Shown: one piece after another, positions 26,753-35,378 of the stretch | Layout of the letters: each line of letters opens with the position of its first letter | Numbering within the stretch: the stretch's first letter is position 1 | From: Streptococcus sp. 596553 | GTDB lineage: Bacteria; Bacillota; Bacilli; Lactobacillales; Streptococcaceae | Direction: 5' to 3' | NCBI RefSeq assembly: GCF_900411395.1 | Contig: NZ_OXCQ01000001.1 | Location: forward strand, 440,106 to 504,105 | DNA length: 64,000 bases | Made by a program: the position numbers and the translations under genes | Notes under the pieces: model-generated | Seen by the model: the letters and a program-made list of their open reading frames with translations, nothing else | Database searches by the model: none | Told to the model about the DNA's origin: nothing

Positions 26753-27069
26753 TACTTAACTCCTCTCTTATAAAGTTCGATTAAATGGTGCATTAGGTCT
26801 TTTAACAAGATAGTTGTCATCAAGTGATCTTGACCATGCATCATGGTCACACTATAAGCCAAATCCTCGCCAGCTGCTTCCTTCGTCAATAGACTTGTTT
26901 GCGCGTGGTGAGCCTCAGCAATACAGCTACCAGCTTCCTCTACAAGAGCGTCCGCTTTAGCAAAATCACCAGCTTCAGCAGCCTTCAAGGCTTCCAATAG
27001 TTTTGAACGAGCATCGCCAGCATAGGCTACGATTTCAAAACCTAACAATGTTACTTCTTCTCTATTCAT
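26752..27069 (-). CDS. lacF: Lactose PTS EIIA component LacF
   Basis: A 105-residue helical EIIA of the lactose family, which works as a trimer. The phosphorylated histidine is H78 in MMHGQDHLM. It carries phosphate from HPr to the EIIB domain of LacE. It lies 34 bases downstream of lacT and overlaps lacE by one base. Confidence 0.96.
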   Translation of the reverse strand: MNREEVTLLGFEIVAYAGDARSKLLEALKAAEAGDFAKADALVEEAGSCIAEAHHAQTSLLTKEAAGEDLAYSVTMMHGQDHLMTTILLKDLMHHLIELYKRGVK

Positions 27070-27103
27070 GATAGAATTCTCCTTATATAATTTTAAATAA
27101 TTT

Positions 27104-27940
27104 TTATGACAATAAACGTTGGATATGTAGAACTAGATAAACTCGTTCACTTTTATACAAATCAAGACCTGTATGTTGCGTAATCACATCATAAATCTTG
27201 GAACCAATCTCGAAGGCTTTTGGATAGGATTGTTTGATATGGTCTTCCATATCCAGAAGTGATTGGTTATCATCTCTAGATCTGTCTAAATAATCCAAGA
27301 AATAATTCAGATGAATCATAAAGCGATCATAGAAATGGGTATTCTCTTTGGTTCGTTGAATTGCATAGTCCTTTAAAACTTCTTCAACATTCCTGAGAAT
27401 TTCTTTCCTCTTATCAATCGACTTAACTACTTCTACTTCATTCTCGCCTTCGGCATTGATGAAATGATAAGCAATCCGAATAATTTCGTCTTCAGGAAAA
27501 TGATCGGTCAGTTTTTGACGATAAATTCCAAATGCTTCATTTGCGATTTGAAAAGCGACAGGATACTTAGCGGAAATATCTGGCAGATTACTATCCTTGT
27601 ACCTTCCTTGTGCTAGAGCTTGGTAAGAACAGTAAATATGATCTGTCAAGGTTACGTAGAGATACTCTTGAATCGGATAATGATATTTCTTTGAGAGCTT
27701 ATCAATAATCTCATAGGTCACTGTGATAAAATCAAGCGGAACATCTTTGAGGAGAGCCATAAAGTTTTCCCTAGACTCTTCGGTCTTCATCCGAAAGATT
27801 TTCTCAACCTGATGTTCAGCAATCAAATCCCCCTTCTTCTTTCCGAATGCAATCCCCTTACCAATCACAATCACTTCTTCTCCTTTATCATTTCTGACAA
27901 GCGAGACATTGTGATTCATTGGATTTAGAATTCGATACAT
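27104..27940 (-). CDS. lacT: Transcription antiterminator LacT (BglG family)
   Basis: A 278-residue antiterminator. The RNA-binding CAT domain is residues about 1-56 ([17 protein letters not shown]), followed by two PTS regulation domains, PRD1 (about 65-170) and PRD2 (about 171-278), each with conserved histidines (for example the His in LTDHIY and MIHLNY). LacT binds the RAT site in its own leader and prevents early termination when lactose is present and HPr-dependent phosphorylation permits. The RAT and terminator are visible at 27977-28062. It is the first gene of lacTFEG. Confidence 0.93.
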   Translation of the reverse strand: MYRILNPMNHNVSLVRNDKGEEVIVIGKGIAFGKKKGDLIAEHQVEKIFRMKTEESRENFMALLKDVPLDFITVTYEIIDKLSKKYHYPIQEYLYVTLTDHIYCSYQALAQGRYKDSNLPDISAKYPVAFQIANEAFGIYRQKLTDHFPEDEIIRIAYHFINAEGENEVEVVKSIDKRKEILRNVEEVLKDYAIQRTKENTHFYDRFMIHLNYFLDYLDRSRDDNQSLLDMEDHIKQSYPKAFEIGSKIYDVITQHTGLDLYKSERVYLVLHIQRLLS

Positions 27941-27976
27941 GTCAACCTCCTTTTATATATTAAAGGTATATGAGTA

Positions 27977-28033
27977 TAAAAAATGACCACAAATGAACTA
28001 GAAAATCAGCCGATTTCTAATTCACCTGTGATC
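27977..28033 (-). terminator. LacT-controlled terminator in the lacT leader
   Basis: On the minus strand a long stem (GATCACAGGTGAATTAGAAA against TTTTCTAGTTCATTTGTGGTC) around a short loop is followed by ATTTTTTAT. Its 5' arm overlaps the RAT, so LacT binding to RAT excludes it. Confidence 0.85.
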
Positions 28034-28062
28034 ATGCCTAATATTACTTAGTAACACTCACC
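28030..28062 (-). promoter_or_regulatory. RAT (ribonucleic antiterminator) for LacT
   Basis: GGTGAGTGTTACTAAGTAAT followed by ATTAGGCATGATC on the minus strand resembles the BglG-family RAT, with the typical GTTACT and AGGCA blocks. It lies directly before the terminator stem. Confidence 0.75.
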
Positions 28063-28082
28063 TTGTATTAACTTGTGATTTA

Positions 28083-28121
28083 AGTATAGCACAAGTAAGT
28101 TAATTTGTAAACCTTTACATA
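28083..28121 (-). promoter_or_regulatory. lacTFEG promoter with overlapping cre-like site
   Basis: On the minus strand TTTACA, 17 bases, TATACT with upstream TGC. The palindrome TATGTAAAGGTTTACAAA (28104-28121) covers the -35 and fits a CcpA cre site except for one central base. Glucose would then repress this operon independently of LacR/LacT. Confidence 0.75.
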
Positions 28122-28173
28122 CAACTTTTTTAAAATTTTTTTAGATTCATGTTCCTAGACTATGAGGACTTTC

Positions 28174-29154
28174 TTACACGCGTTCTTTCCATGAAGTCGC
28201 TGTTGTTTGAAGAACTTTATTGAGTTCGTCAATATTTTCAAATCCAGTTGTACGTAGCCATTCGCGAGCTGCTGATTCACCATCTTTGATGTATGCTTCA
28301 ACTGATCCAGCCCATGTTGCACGGCCACAAAGAACTCCGTTAAAGTTTGCACCTGATTCGTGAGCAAATACAAGAGTATCTTGGAAGAGTTTAGCTGATA
28401 CACCAGCACTCAAGTAGATGTATGGCAAGTTAGTTGCTTCATCTTGTGCTTTGAAGAAGGCTGCTGCTTCTTCACGTGTATAAACTACTTCACCTTCAGC
28501 GAAGCCTTCAACATATTTAATGTTAACAGGAACTTCAACTTTCAAGACATCAATGTTAAAGCGTGGGTCTGAGAAGACTTTCATAGCACCGATAACTTTG
28601 TGTGGTTTTACTTTAGCGTATTCTACAGAACCAGCGTCAGCAATTTTTTCATCGTAAGCAAGAATTTCAAGGAAGAATGGGATATCTTCAGCCACACACT
28701 CAGAACCGATACGTTCGATGTAAGCTTGTTTTTCTTGGTTGAGTTCGTCTGAGCTATCTACATCGTAGTAAAGCAAGAATTTAACTGCATCTGCACCTTC
28801 TTCTTTAATACGTTTTGCAGACCAAACATCCAAGCAGTCTGGCAAGCGTTTTGTGCTTGTTGTATCATAACCTGTTTTTTCATAAGCAAGGAGAAGACCA
28901 GCTTTTTCATCAAGAGCTTTAGTCGCTGGAAGTCCATACTCAGGGTCAAGAAGCATAGATGAAGCGTATTTAGTCAATTCATCTGCTACCAAAACTTTAA
29001 GTTCTTCCATTTGAGCCACAGTTGGTTCTTCTGTTTGGTGTTGAGCCATGAGGCGTTTCAACGCACCACGTTGGTCAAATGCAAGAGCTGAGATGATACC
29101 ATTTTCATCAGAAAGTTTTTCTAAGCGTGCACGTTTTTGTTCTGTTAAAGCCAT
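28174..29154 (-). CDS. lacD: Tagatose 1,6-diphosphate aldolase LacD
   Basis: A 326-residue class I (Schiff-base) aldolase that splits tagatose-1,6-bisphosphate into DHAP and glyceraldehyde-3-phosphate. The N-terminal [14 protein letters not shown], the [10 protein letters not shown] segment and the lysine-bearing [10 protein letters not shown] segment are typical of the LacD family. It starts one base after the lacC stop. It ends just before the separate lacT promoter, closing the lacABCD unit. In Streptococcus pyogenes a LacD copy also has a regulatory role; nothing here shows that for this one. Confidence 0.96.
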   Translation of the reverse strand: MALTEQKRARLEKLSDENGIISALAFDQRGALKRLMAQHQTEEPTVAQMEELKVLVADELTKYASSMLLDPEYGLPATKALDEKAGLLLAYEKTGYDTTSTKRLPDCLDVWSAKRIKEEGADAVKFLLYYDVDSSDELNQEKQAYIERIGSECVAEDIPFFLEILAYDEKIADAGSVEYAKVKPHKVIGAMKVFSDPRFNIDVLKVEVPVNIKYVEGFAEGEVVYTREEAAAFFKAQDEATNLPYIYLSAGVSAKLFQDTLVFAHESGANFNGVLCGRATWAGSVEAYIKDGESAAREWLRTTGFENIDELNKVLQTTATSWKERV

Positions 29155-29155
29155 T

Positions 29156-30085
29156 TTATACCTCTTTTACTATTATTTGATCATATAGAGCTTGATAGTT
29201 GGCCATGTTGACATGACCAGTTATTTTTTCTTGAGCATTGAGCATACCAAGGACATTTGCCTTGATGAGTAATTCTGCATCCGATTCTTTGTGAAGAAGT
29301 CCTGAAGAAATTCCTGCCACAGTAGAATCTCCAGATCCAACAGGATTGACTACCTGAATTCTAGGAATATCTACCTTGTAGAAAGTGTCCTCATGTTTGG
29401 CAAAGGCACCGTTGGCACCAAGTGAAACGATAATCCATTCAATACCTGCAAACAAAGGCTCTTGAAGGACTTCTTTTAATTCATCCAAATCCTCAGAAAC
29501 TTCTCTTCCTAGAAGTTGAGACAATTCTTCATTATTTGGTTTGATGACTGTTGGTTTATGTGGTGATTCAAGAACCGCCTGAAGCGCTGCACCAGAGCAG
29601 TCCAAGACTACAGGCTTACCAGCTTGATTAGCAAGTTCTACCAAGCTCGCATAGTAATCAACTGGAAGACCAGCTGGCAGACTACCTGAGATAGCTACTA
29701 CTTCAACTGACTCTAGGAGATTTTTAAAATGTTCCAAAAAGTCTTGACCTTCCTGTTCCAATACTTCAGGACCTTTTTCAAGAACCTCTGTTTGGTTATC
29801 TCCATGAAGAATAGCGATACAGTTACGAGTTTCTCCCTGAATTGAGAAGAAATCTTTCTTAACTTGATCATCGATATGTTCAACCAAAAACTCACCAAGT
29901 TTGCCACCCACTAAACCAGTAGCAAGAACAGAATCACCAAATTCTGAAAGTACGCGAGTAACATTGAGTCCCTTACCACCAGCCGTTTTGGTTACATCCA
30001 CCACACGATTGACAGTATCAATCTTCAACTCATCCAAGGGATAGGAAATATCGATGGATGGGTTCATTGTGACTGTTAAAATCAT
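29156..30085 (-). CDS. lacC: Tagatose-6-phosphate kinase LacC
   Basis: A 309-residue PfkB-family sugar kinase. The N-terminal sugar-binding signature [13 protein letters not shown] and the C-terminal catalytic signature [12 protein letters not shown] with the base aspartate are both present. It phosphorylates tagatose-6-phosphate to the 1,6-bisphosphate using ATP. It lies 10 bases downstream of lacB and 1 base upstream of lacD, within lacABCD. Confidence 0.96.
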   Translation of the reverse strand: MILTVTMNPSIDISYPLDELKIDTVNRVVDVTKTAGGKGLNVTRVLSEFGDSVLATGLVGGKLGEFLVEHIDDQVKKDFFSIQGETRNCIAILHGDNQTEVLEKGPEVLEQEGQDFLEHFKNLLESVEVVAISGSLPAGLPVDYYASLVELANQAGKPVVLDCSGAALQAVLESPHKPTVIKPNNEELSQLLGREVSEDLDELKEVLQEPLFAGIEWIIVSLGANGAFAKHEDTFYKVDIPRIQVVNPVGSGDSTVAGISSGLLHKESDAELLIKANVLGMLNAQEKITGHVNMANYQALYDQIIVKEV

Positions 30086-30095
30086 AGGTTACCTC

Positions 30096-30611
30096 TTAGT
30101 CGTGGTATTCTCCACGATCCCATTTTTCAAGGAATTCAGTGAAGAAGTTTGCGTCTGTTTGTTGAGCATTGTGACTTTCAAGGTGTTCAATTTTCGCAAT
30201 CAATTTTTTGTTTTCTTCAGATGGTTTGTATTCAGCATGGATGAAAGCTTCGATGATATCGCACATGAGCAATTCACCAGTAATCTTACCACCAAAACCG
30301 ATAACGTTAGCGTTCAATTGTTCTTTAGCATAAAGGGCTGTTGTCATATCACGAACCAAGGCAGAACGGACACCTGGAACTTTATTTACAGCGTTGTTGA
30401 TACCAACACCAGTACCACAGATACATACTCCAAGATCAGCTTGACCACTAGTTACAGCTTCCCCTACTTTTTTACCAAAGATTGGGTAGTGAGTACGTGT
30501 ATGGTCATATGTACCAAAGTCAATGACTTCATATCCTTTTGATTTCAAAAATTCTGAAACCGCCATTTTTTCATCTGTTACGATGTGGTCACATCCAATT
30601 GCAATTCTCAT
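30096..30611 (-). CDS. lacB: Galactose-6-phosphate isomerase subunit LacB
   Basis: A 171-residue RpiB/LacB-type isomerase subunit. It has [15 protein letters not shown] at the N-terminus and the [15 protein letters not shown] phosphate/active-site loop. With LacA it forms the heteromer that converts galactose-6-phosphate to tagatose-6-phosphate. It is separated from lacA by about 150 bases, nearly all occupied by an RUP-like repeat. Confidence 0.96.
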   Translation of the reverse strand: MRIAIGCDHIVTDEKMAVSEFLKSKGYEVIDFGTYDHTRTHYPIFGKKVGEAVTSGQADLGVCICGTGVGINNAVNKVPGVRSALVRDMTTALYAKEQLNANVIGFGGKITGELLMCDIIEAFIHAEYKPSEENKKLIAKIEHLESHNAQQTDANFFTEFLEKWDRGEYHD

Positions 30612-30656
30612 TAGTTATTCCCTCCGATTAATTATATAAATCTCATATCATTTATC

Positions 30657-30761
30657 CTTGCTCAAGAAAAATCAAGATTAGCTTAGGAAGCGAGCTGCAA
30701 GCATAACTGAGGTTAGCTAAAGTGAGCTGACGACAGATTATCTTGATTTTTGAAGAGTATT
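30657..30761 (-). repeat. RUP-like element between lacA and lacB
   Basis: About 103 bases with long terminal inverted repeats: one end reads TGCTCAAGAAAAATCAAGAT and the other, reversed, TACTCTTCAAAAATCAAGAT. Terminal repeats, size and TA at the ends fit RUP, an element thought to be moved by IS630-Spn1 transposase. The internal sequence differs from BOX. It lies inside the operon and supplies the stop codon of lacA. Confidence 0.7.
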
Positions 30762-31185
30762 AGCACATTTTGTTCAACATATCGACCCGAATTTGGTGAC
30801 GACCACCGTCGTATTTACCGTTAACAAATCCTTTAGCGATGTTTTTAGCCAATTCATCACCAACTAGTTGTGCACCCATAGTGATCATACGTGAGTTGTT
30901 GTGGCCACGAGTCATATAAGCTGAACGTTCATCAGAAACTTCTGCAGCAACCATTCCTTTGATTTTTGTTGCGACCATAAATGGACCAGCTCCATAAGCA
31001 TCAATCACGATACCAAGGTTTTGTTCTTCTTTGTTTACTTCTGCAGCAACAGCAAGAGTCACATCAACAAAGTCTTGACCTTCAACTGTAACATCCACAA
31101 CGTGGAAGTTTTCTTTTTCTAAGAAGTCTTTCACAACTTCTTTCAATCTCAAACCTGCAGCATCTGCACCGATAACAATAGACAT
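30760..31185 (-). CDS. lacA: Galactose-6-phosphate isomerase subunit LacA
   Basis: A 141-residue partner of LacB, with [16 protein letters not shown] at the N-terminus and the [16 protein letters not shown] loop in place of the LacB CGTGVG loop. First gene of lacABCD, with its own sigma-A promoter. The TAA stop at 30760-30762 is the TTA at the edge of the adjacent RUP-like element, so the insertion defines the C-terminus (NKMC). Confidence 0.95.
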   Translation of the reverse strand: MSIVIGADAAGLRLKEVVKDFLEKENFHVVDVTVEGQDFVDVTLAVAAEVNKEEQNLGIVIDAYGAGPFMVATKIKGMVAAEVSDERSAYMTRGHNNSRMITMGAQLVGDELAKNIAKGFVNGKYDGGRHQIRVDMLNKMC

Positions 31186-31274
31186 ATTGTATACTCCTTT
31201 TTATTTTTTCTATGCTGGATTCCAGCAGTGTATTGGCTGTCTTTAAAAAACAGTCAATTAGTCCTCACAAACAT

Positions 31275-31303
31275 AATATACTACTATTGTTTGAAAAAGT
31301 CAA
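31275..31303 (-). promoter_or_regulatory. lacABCD promoter
   Basis: On the minus strand TTGACT, 17 bases, TATATT. Upstream, around 31304-31330, are several AACAAAcACAAA motifs resembling those near the gat promoter, candidate LacR sites. Confidence 0.75.
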
Positions 31304-31341
31304 CAGTTTGTGTTTGTTTTTGTTATTTATTTTTTACTTTT

Positions 31342-32238
31342 TTATAAAACTTCTATCTCAAACCCTATTTCTTCAACCTGATTGGCTTCTAAGAGACGAA
31401 CATTCTTCTTATCTTCTAAATGATCTCCTTCTTCAAGGGATGTTGACAAACCAGACCATGGTTCAAAGGCAATGAAAGGACCTTTATTCAAAGTTGACCA
31501 GATGATGAGATTTGGAAACTCTGCAAAGTTCACTTTCAATCCCTTATCATGTTTACGAGAACGAAGGGCAATTGTTCTAGATTGCAATTCATCTAAGGTG
31601 ACTGCATCTGTACTGAAAAGATTATAGCTAAGGTCTAATTCTTTTTGATTCTCTAACCATGGACTTCTATCTTGAAAATCAAGCAGACCCGTGTCTGGGA
31701 AAGGACGTGGAACAGAGCAAGTCTCTTCTTTCTCAAACTCTAAATAGTAATCTTCATAGACTTCATCATCCAGTAGAGGACAATTAAATCCTGGATGTCC
31801 ACCAATAAAGTAAGGCATGACCTTGCTAGTTTCTTTATTAAATATTTTGTATTGAGTCCGTACTGTCTTGTCAGTAAGGCTATAAGTAATCTCTAGGCGG
31901 AAATGATAAGGGTAGTTCTGATAGCTATTTTCATCGTCTTCAATTGCAAAAGTTACACTCTTATCTGTCTGTTCAACTAATTCAAATTCTTTCTTACGAA
32001 CCAAACCATGACGAGGAATGTTTCCTTTTCTTTCTTGCCCCTTCTCATCTATATAGAGGGCTGTATCCTCTCTCAAAGAACCACAAATGGGGAAGAGAAC
32101 AGGAGCTTGTCCACTCCAATAAGTGGGATCCCCTTGCCACAAATACTCAACTCCCTCAGCATCTTTTATAGAAGAAAGAGCCCCACCAAAACTGTTAAAT
32201 TCAACTCTTAATTGTTCTGATTTTAATTCAATTACCAT
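31342..32238 (-). CDS. lacX: Aldose 1-epimerase-like protein LacX
   Basis: A 298-residue protein of the galactose mutarotase superfamily, the LacX branch that accompanies lac operons in lactococci and streptococci. Characteristic stretches are APVLFPICGSL, PRHGLVRKKEF and the catalytic-type histidine in FIGGHPGFNCPL. It probably interconverts anomers of galactose or a galactose phosphate before the kinase/isomerase steps, but LacX activity is poorly defined. GGAGAAAATA precedes the ATG. It lies between the galactitol-type PTS and lacA, downstream of a terminator hairpin, so it may depend on read-through or a weak promoter of its own. Confidence 0.88.
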   Translation of the reverse strand: MVIELKSEQLRVEFNSFGGALSSIKDAEGVEYLWQGDPTYWSGQAPVLFPICGSLREDTALYIDEKGQERKGNIPRHGLVRKKEFELVEQTDKSVTFAIEDDENSYQNYPYHFRLEITYSLTDKTVRTQYKIFNKETSKVMPYFIGGHPGFNCPLLDDEVYEDYYLEFEKEETCSVPRPFPDTGLLDFQDRSPWLENQKELDLSYNLFSTDAVTLDELQSRTIALRSRKHDKGLKVNFAEFPNLIIWSTLNKGPFIAFEPWSGLSTSLEEGDHLEDKKNVRLLEANQVEEIGFEIEVL

Positions 32239-32265
32239 TATTTTCTCCGATTTCTTGATAGTTTA

Positions 32266-32309
32266 TAAAAAACTAGGCTGTCACTCCTAATGGTATGACA
32301 ACCTAGTTT
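32266..32309 (-). terminator. Terminator after the galactitol-type PTS genes
   Basis: On the minus strand AAACTAGGTTGTCA pairs with TGACAGCCTAGTTT around a 12-base loop, followed by TTTTAT. It separates the PTS genes from lacX. Confidence 0.75.
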
Positions 32310-32317
32310 CAACAATT

Positions 32318-32424
32318 TACACTCTTCGAAAATCCAATTCAAACTTCGTCAGCGTCGCCTTGCCGTACTTTAGTACAGCCTGTAGCTAGCTTCCTAGTTT
32401 GCTCTTTGATTTTCATTGAGCTTA
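32318..32424 (-). repeat. Short BOX-type repeat (boxA-boxC) between EIIC and lacX
   Basis: About 107 bases from ACTCTTCGAAAATCCAATTC to TTTGATTTTCATTGAG, without boxB, in the opposite orientation to those flanking dha. It lies directly behind the EIIC stop. Confidence 0.85.
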
Positions 32425-32441
32425 CATTTTATAGGAGCGCA

Positions 32442-33917
32442 TTATTTTGCTTTTGCTGCGTACTCTTCGTTACGTTTGATCATTTGTTTTCTGTACCAAG
32501 CAAAGATACCGATATAGAATACAAGGAAGACTACAGCACCAAGGATTGCTTTGATATCACCAGTTGTAGTGTTACCAATTGTCCAACCAAGAAGTTTTTC
32601 GATTGGTCCTTCAAGAGTTGAGTGAGTGATCAATTGAGTTTCGCTCACACCTGCTGGGAAGGCACCTACACCTTTAGCAAGCTCTGTTGCAAATGGTGCA
32701 ATAAGTGTACCTGAAAGAAGGAAGAGTGGCAACAAGAGTGTTCCGAAGATGATCATACGGAGCAATTTACCACGAGTTACAACCAAGAGAGCTGGAGTAA
32801 CACCCATAGCGATGATACCTGCAAGTGGCAAAATACCATTTCCGACTTTTGAAAGAAGCACTGCTTCGATCAACATGATTGGTGCAAGTACGTTGGCACA
32901 AGCCCAGATTTCAGCACGACCAGCGATGAAAGGCCAGTCAAGACCGATGTTAAATTTACGTCCTTGAAGACGTTTAGTAGCAACGTTTGTAATACCTTGT
33001 GAAAGTGGTTCTACGGCTGCGATGAACCATGAACCAATAAGTGAGAAGAGTTCCAAAGATACACCGGCAGTCAAACCAAGAGACAACCATCCTCTGATAA
33101 CAAGACGCCATTTATCTGCATCTTCAACTCCTGCAATTGGATGTGGAGTTCCCATAATACCGATAACGATACCAAGGATGAAACCGATAAAGAATTTAGA
33201 ACCCCAGAAACCGATTTTCTTGTTCAATTTAGCAGCGTCAAAGTCATATTTATCAAGTCCTGGGAAGAATTTTTCAAAAATCTTATCCAAAACCATGATA
33301 ACTGGGTTCATCATGTAGTTCATGTGAGTTGAAGTCATTGGTGATGAACTTGGTGCATTAAGAAGGTCATCAAATGTAGGTTTCATCAAGTCAGAGTTGA
33401 TAATTTTCAACACACCAACAAGGACGATAGCTGCTGTAGCAATCAAGAGTGAAACCCCTTGGCTCACACCGTTGTTGTCTGCATACCATTTAATCAAAAG
33501 ACCTGTGATAGACAAGTGCCAGATATCGAAGATATCGACGTCAAGTGTATCAGTTTTCTTCATAGCAAGCATTACTACGTTGACAATCAACATGATAAGC
33601 AAGAAGTAAAGTGTCCAAGCAGATCCCCAAGTGATTGTTGCAAGTGGTGCCCAACCAACGTCAGTGATACTCAATTGGATACCAGTGTTTTCAACGAATT
33701 TTGCAAGTGATGCTGAGAAAGCACCATTTAGCATACCGATGATGGCACCGATACCTGTAAGGGCGATGGCAAGTTTGATACCACCTTCAAGCGCTTTGGA
33801 GAATTTCACTCCAAAAAGTAAAGCCAATACTGTCAAAATGATTAACATGATGACAGGTCCACCCATATCTAAGACGGGTGTAAAGACCTCTTTGATTAGG
33901 TCAAAGATTGCATCCAT
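32442..33917 (-). CDS. PTS galactitol-family EIIC permease
   Basis: A 491-residue polytopic permease of the GatC family, with around ten to twelve hydrophobic segments and the conserved GMLNGAFSASLAKFVENTG, GIMGTPHPIAG and GLDWPFIAGRAEIWA stretches. It forms the sugar channel. In streptococci such a permease next to lacABCD generally imports galactose as galactose-6-phosphate, which feeds the tagatose pathway; galactitol is an alternative. This is inference from position. It follows the EIIB gene after 47 bases. Confidence 0.92.
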   Translation of the reverse strand: MDAIFDLIKEVFTPVLDMGGPVIMLIILTVLALLFGVKFSKALEGGIKLAIALTGIGAIIGMLNGAFSASLAKFVENTGIQLSITDVGWAPLATITWGSAWTLYFLLIMLIVNVVMLAMKKTDTLDVDIFDIWHLSITGLLIKWYADNNGVSQGVSLLIATAAIVLVGVLKIINSDLMKPTFDDLLNAPSSSPMTSTHMNYMMNPVIMVLDKIFEKFFPGLDKYDFDAAKLNKKIGFWGSKFFIGFILGIVIGIMGTPHPIAGVEDADKWRLVIRGWLSLGLTAGVSLELFSLIGSWFIAAVEPLSQGITNVATKRLQGRKFNIGLDWPFIAGRAEIWACANVLAPIMLIEAVLLSKVGNGILPLAGIIAMGVTPALLVVTRGKLLRMIIFGTLLLPLFLLSGTLIAPFATELAKGVGAFPAGVSETQLITHSTLEGPIEKLLGWTIGNTTTGDIKAILGAVVFLVFYIGIFAWYRKQMIKRNEEYAAKAK

Positions 33918-33964
33918 AACAGTTCCTCCCTTTTTTATGTTATATGAATGTTAACAAATTAAAA

Positions 33965-34270
33965 TTAGCTTAACCCGTGTTCTTTGATAGCTGCTTCAAT
34001 ATTATCATATACTGGAGCACTCATAGCTGGGATACGGAATAAGATTGGTCCAGCTTCGATAACTGGAATACCTGGGTCAAAACCAAGGTCTGTCGCAGCA
34101 ATTGGTGTGAAGATGTCATAACCTTTGATAAGGTCTTCGTTAACGTCTTTGACCATAACTGCATCACAGTGAACATCGTAGCCACGGTTTGAAAGTTCTT
34201 CTTCAAGAGCACTTTTAATTTGGTGGCTTGAGTTAACACCTGCACCGCAGGCAGCAAGAATTTTAATCAT
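33965..34270 (-). CDS. PTS galactitol-family EIIB
   Basis: A 101-residue EIIB with the phosphorylated cysteine C8 in ILAACGAGVNSS. It transfers phosphate from the EIIA at 34309-34785 to the incoming sugar. The start at 34270 follows GGAGGA; the upstream in-frame ATG at 34306 would add 12 unrelated residues. Middle gene of the three-gene PTS. Confidence 0.92.
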   Translation of the reverse strand: MIKILAACGAGVNSSHQIKSALEEELSNRGYDVHCDAVMVKDVNEDLIKGYDIFTPIAATDLGFDPGIPVIEAGPILFRIPAMSAPVYDNIEAAIKEHGLS

Positions 34271-34308
34271 ATGGATCTCCTCCGATTTAATATTTTTAAT
34301 AGACAAGA

Positions 34309-34785
34309 TTAAGCGATTGCTTCAGCGATATAAGCATAGAGGGCTTCTGGTTCAGAAATTTTTGATAGGTCTTCAAGATGACCATTTCCTGTGAAGAAGT
34401 CCATCAACTGAGCAAGAATGTTGGTTTGACTTGAACTCGAGTTATTGATGATAAAGAAGAGTAAGGATACTTCTACTTCCTTATCCGGCGCAATCATATT
34501 GTGGAAGGTCACCGGTTTCTCTAATCGAACGACCACAACTTTTTCAGCCAGATTATGAACAATATCTGTGTGAGGAATAGCCACATTCGGCAAATCCTTA
34601 CCCAAAAATTCCATATCTAAGCCTGTTGGAAATGACTTTTCACGCGTGATCAAGGCTTCACGATAGGTCGGAGTTACGATTTCTCGTTCTTCCAATAAAG
34701 TTGCAACCTGATCAAAGAGATGTTCTTGATTATCCGCTTCTAAGCAAAACACAAGGTTTTTGTCAAAGAAATAATCTAATCCCAT
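34309..34785 (-). CDS. PTS galactitol/fructose-family EIIA
   Basis: A 158-residue EIIA of the fructose/mannitol/galactitol fold. The phosphorylated histidine is H72 in NVAIPHTD. The start is set at 34785, because AAGGGA lies 8 bases before this ATG, rather than at 34806. First gene of the PTS operon, behind a near-perfect promoter that overlaps a cre-like site and carries a large inverted repeat upstream. Confidence 0.9.
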   Translation of the reverse strand: MGLDYFFDKNLVFCLEADNQEHLFDQVATLLEEREIVTPTYREALITREKSFPTGLDMEFLGKDLPNVAIPHTDIVHNLAEKVVVVRLEKPVTFHNMIAPDKEVEVSLLFFIINNSSSSQTNILAQLMDFFTGNGHLEDLSKISEPEALYAYIAEAIA

Positions 34786-34821
34786 AAGGTTTTCCCTTCT
34801 TTCCATTAACTTTATGCCATA

Positions 34822-34850
34822 AGTATAACACTATATGAAATCGTTGTCAA
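34822..34850 (-). promoter_or_regulatory. Galactitol-type PTS promoter with cre-like site
   Basis: On the minus strand TTGACA, 17 bases, TATACT. The cre-like TTGACAACGATTTCA (34836-34850) covers the -35 and part of the spacer with one mismatch to WTGNAANCGNWNNCW. Confidence 0.8.
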
Positions 34851-34884
34851 TAGTTTTCTGTTGATTTTTGTCTCTTTTTTTATA

Positions 34885-34933
34885 TTTTTGTTGTGTTTAT
34901 AGTTTGTTATATAAAAATAAACACACAAACAAA
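34885..34933. promoter_or_regulatory. Inverted repeat upstream of the gat promoter, possible LacR operator
   Basis: TTGTGTGTTTAT and ATAAACACAACAA are inverted around an AT-rich centre. Similar TGTTT-rich tracts lie near the lacR and lacA promoters. LacR-family sites are of this type; the assignment is inferred. Confidence 0.5.
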
Positions 34934-34957
34934 TACTACCAGCATTTTTTCTGTTCT

Positions 34958-35293
34958 AATACTCAATGAAAATCAAAGAGCAAACTAGGAAGCTAGCCGC
35001 AGGTTGCTCAAAACACAGTTTTGAGATTGTAGATAATACTGACGAAGTCAGCTCAAAACATGATTTTGAGGTTGTAGATGAAACTGACGAAGTCAGCTCA
35101 AAACATGATTTTGAGGTTGTAGATGAAACTGACGAAGTCAGCTCAAAACATGATTTTGAGGTTGTAGATGAAACTGACGAAGTCAGCTCAAAACATAGTT
35201 TTGAGGTAGTAGATAAGACTGACGAAGTCAGTGATCATATCTACGGCAAGGCGACGCTGACGTGGTTTGAAGAGATTTTCGAAGAGTATAAAA
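34958..35293 (+). repeat. BOX element with five boxB modules
   Basis: boxC (ATACTCAATGAAAATCAAAG ...), then a 225-base array at 35007-35231 of five 45-base boxB modules, then boxA, whose CTACGGCAAGGCGACGCTGA is the classic BOX-PCR priming region. The middle three modules are identical; the outer two differ. The array is an open reading frame with a 15-residue repeat (SKHDFEVVDETDEVS). Confidence 0.92.
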
Positions 35294-35297
35294 ACTA

Positions 35298-35324
35298 AAA
35301 AAGCAGGCCATTAAAGCCTGCTTT
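35298..35324 (-). terminator. Terminator of lepA
   Basis: AAAGCAGGC and GCCTGCTTT around a 7-base loop, followed on the minus strand by TTT. Confidence 0.8.
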
Positions 35325-35378
35325 ACTATTGATTCTTATACAAATTTCCTATGAACAAGGAAATGTATTCCTGATAAC

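Noticed and set aside
35007..35231. Tandem array that might be a CRISPR
   Set aside because: The 45-base units are contiguous without unique spacers and are recognisable boxB modules; no cas genes are near.
34966..35298. Open reading frame of 110 codons with a 15-residue repeat
   Set aside because: It lies wholly within a BOX element and reads the boxB modules. Similar frames exist in other BOX copies (for example 21891-22091), so openness follows from the 45-base period, not from coding function.
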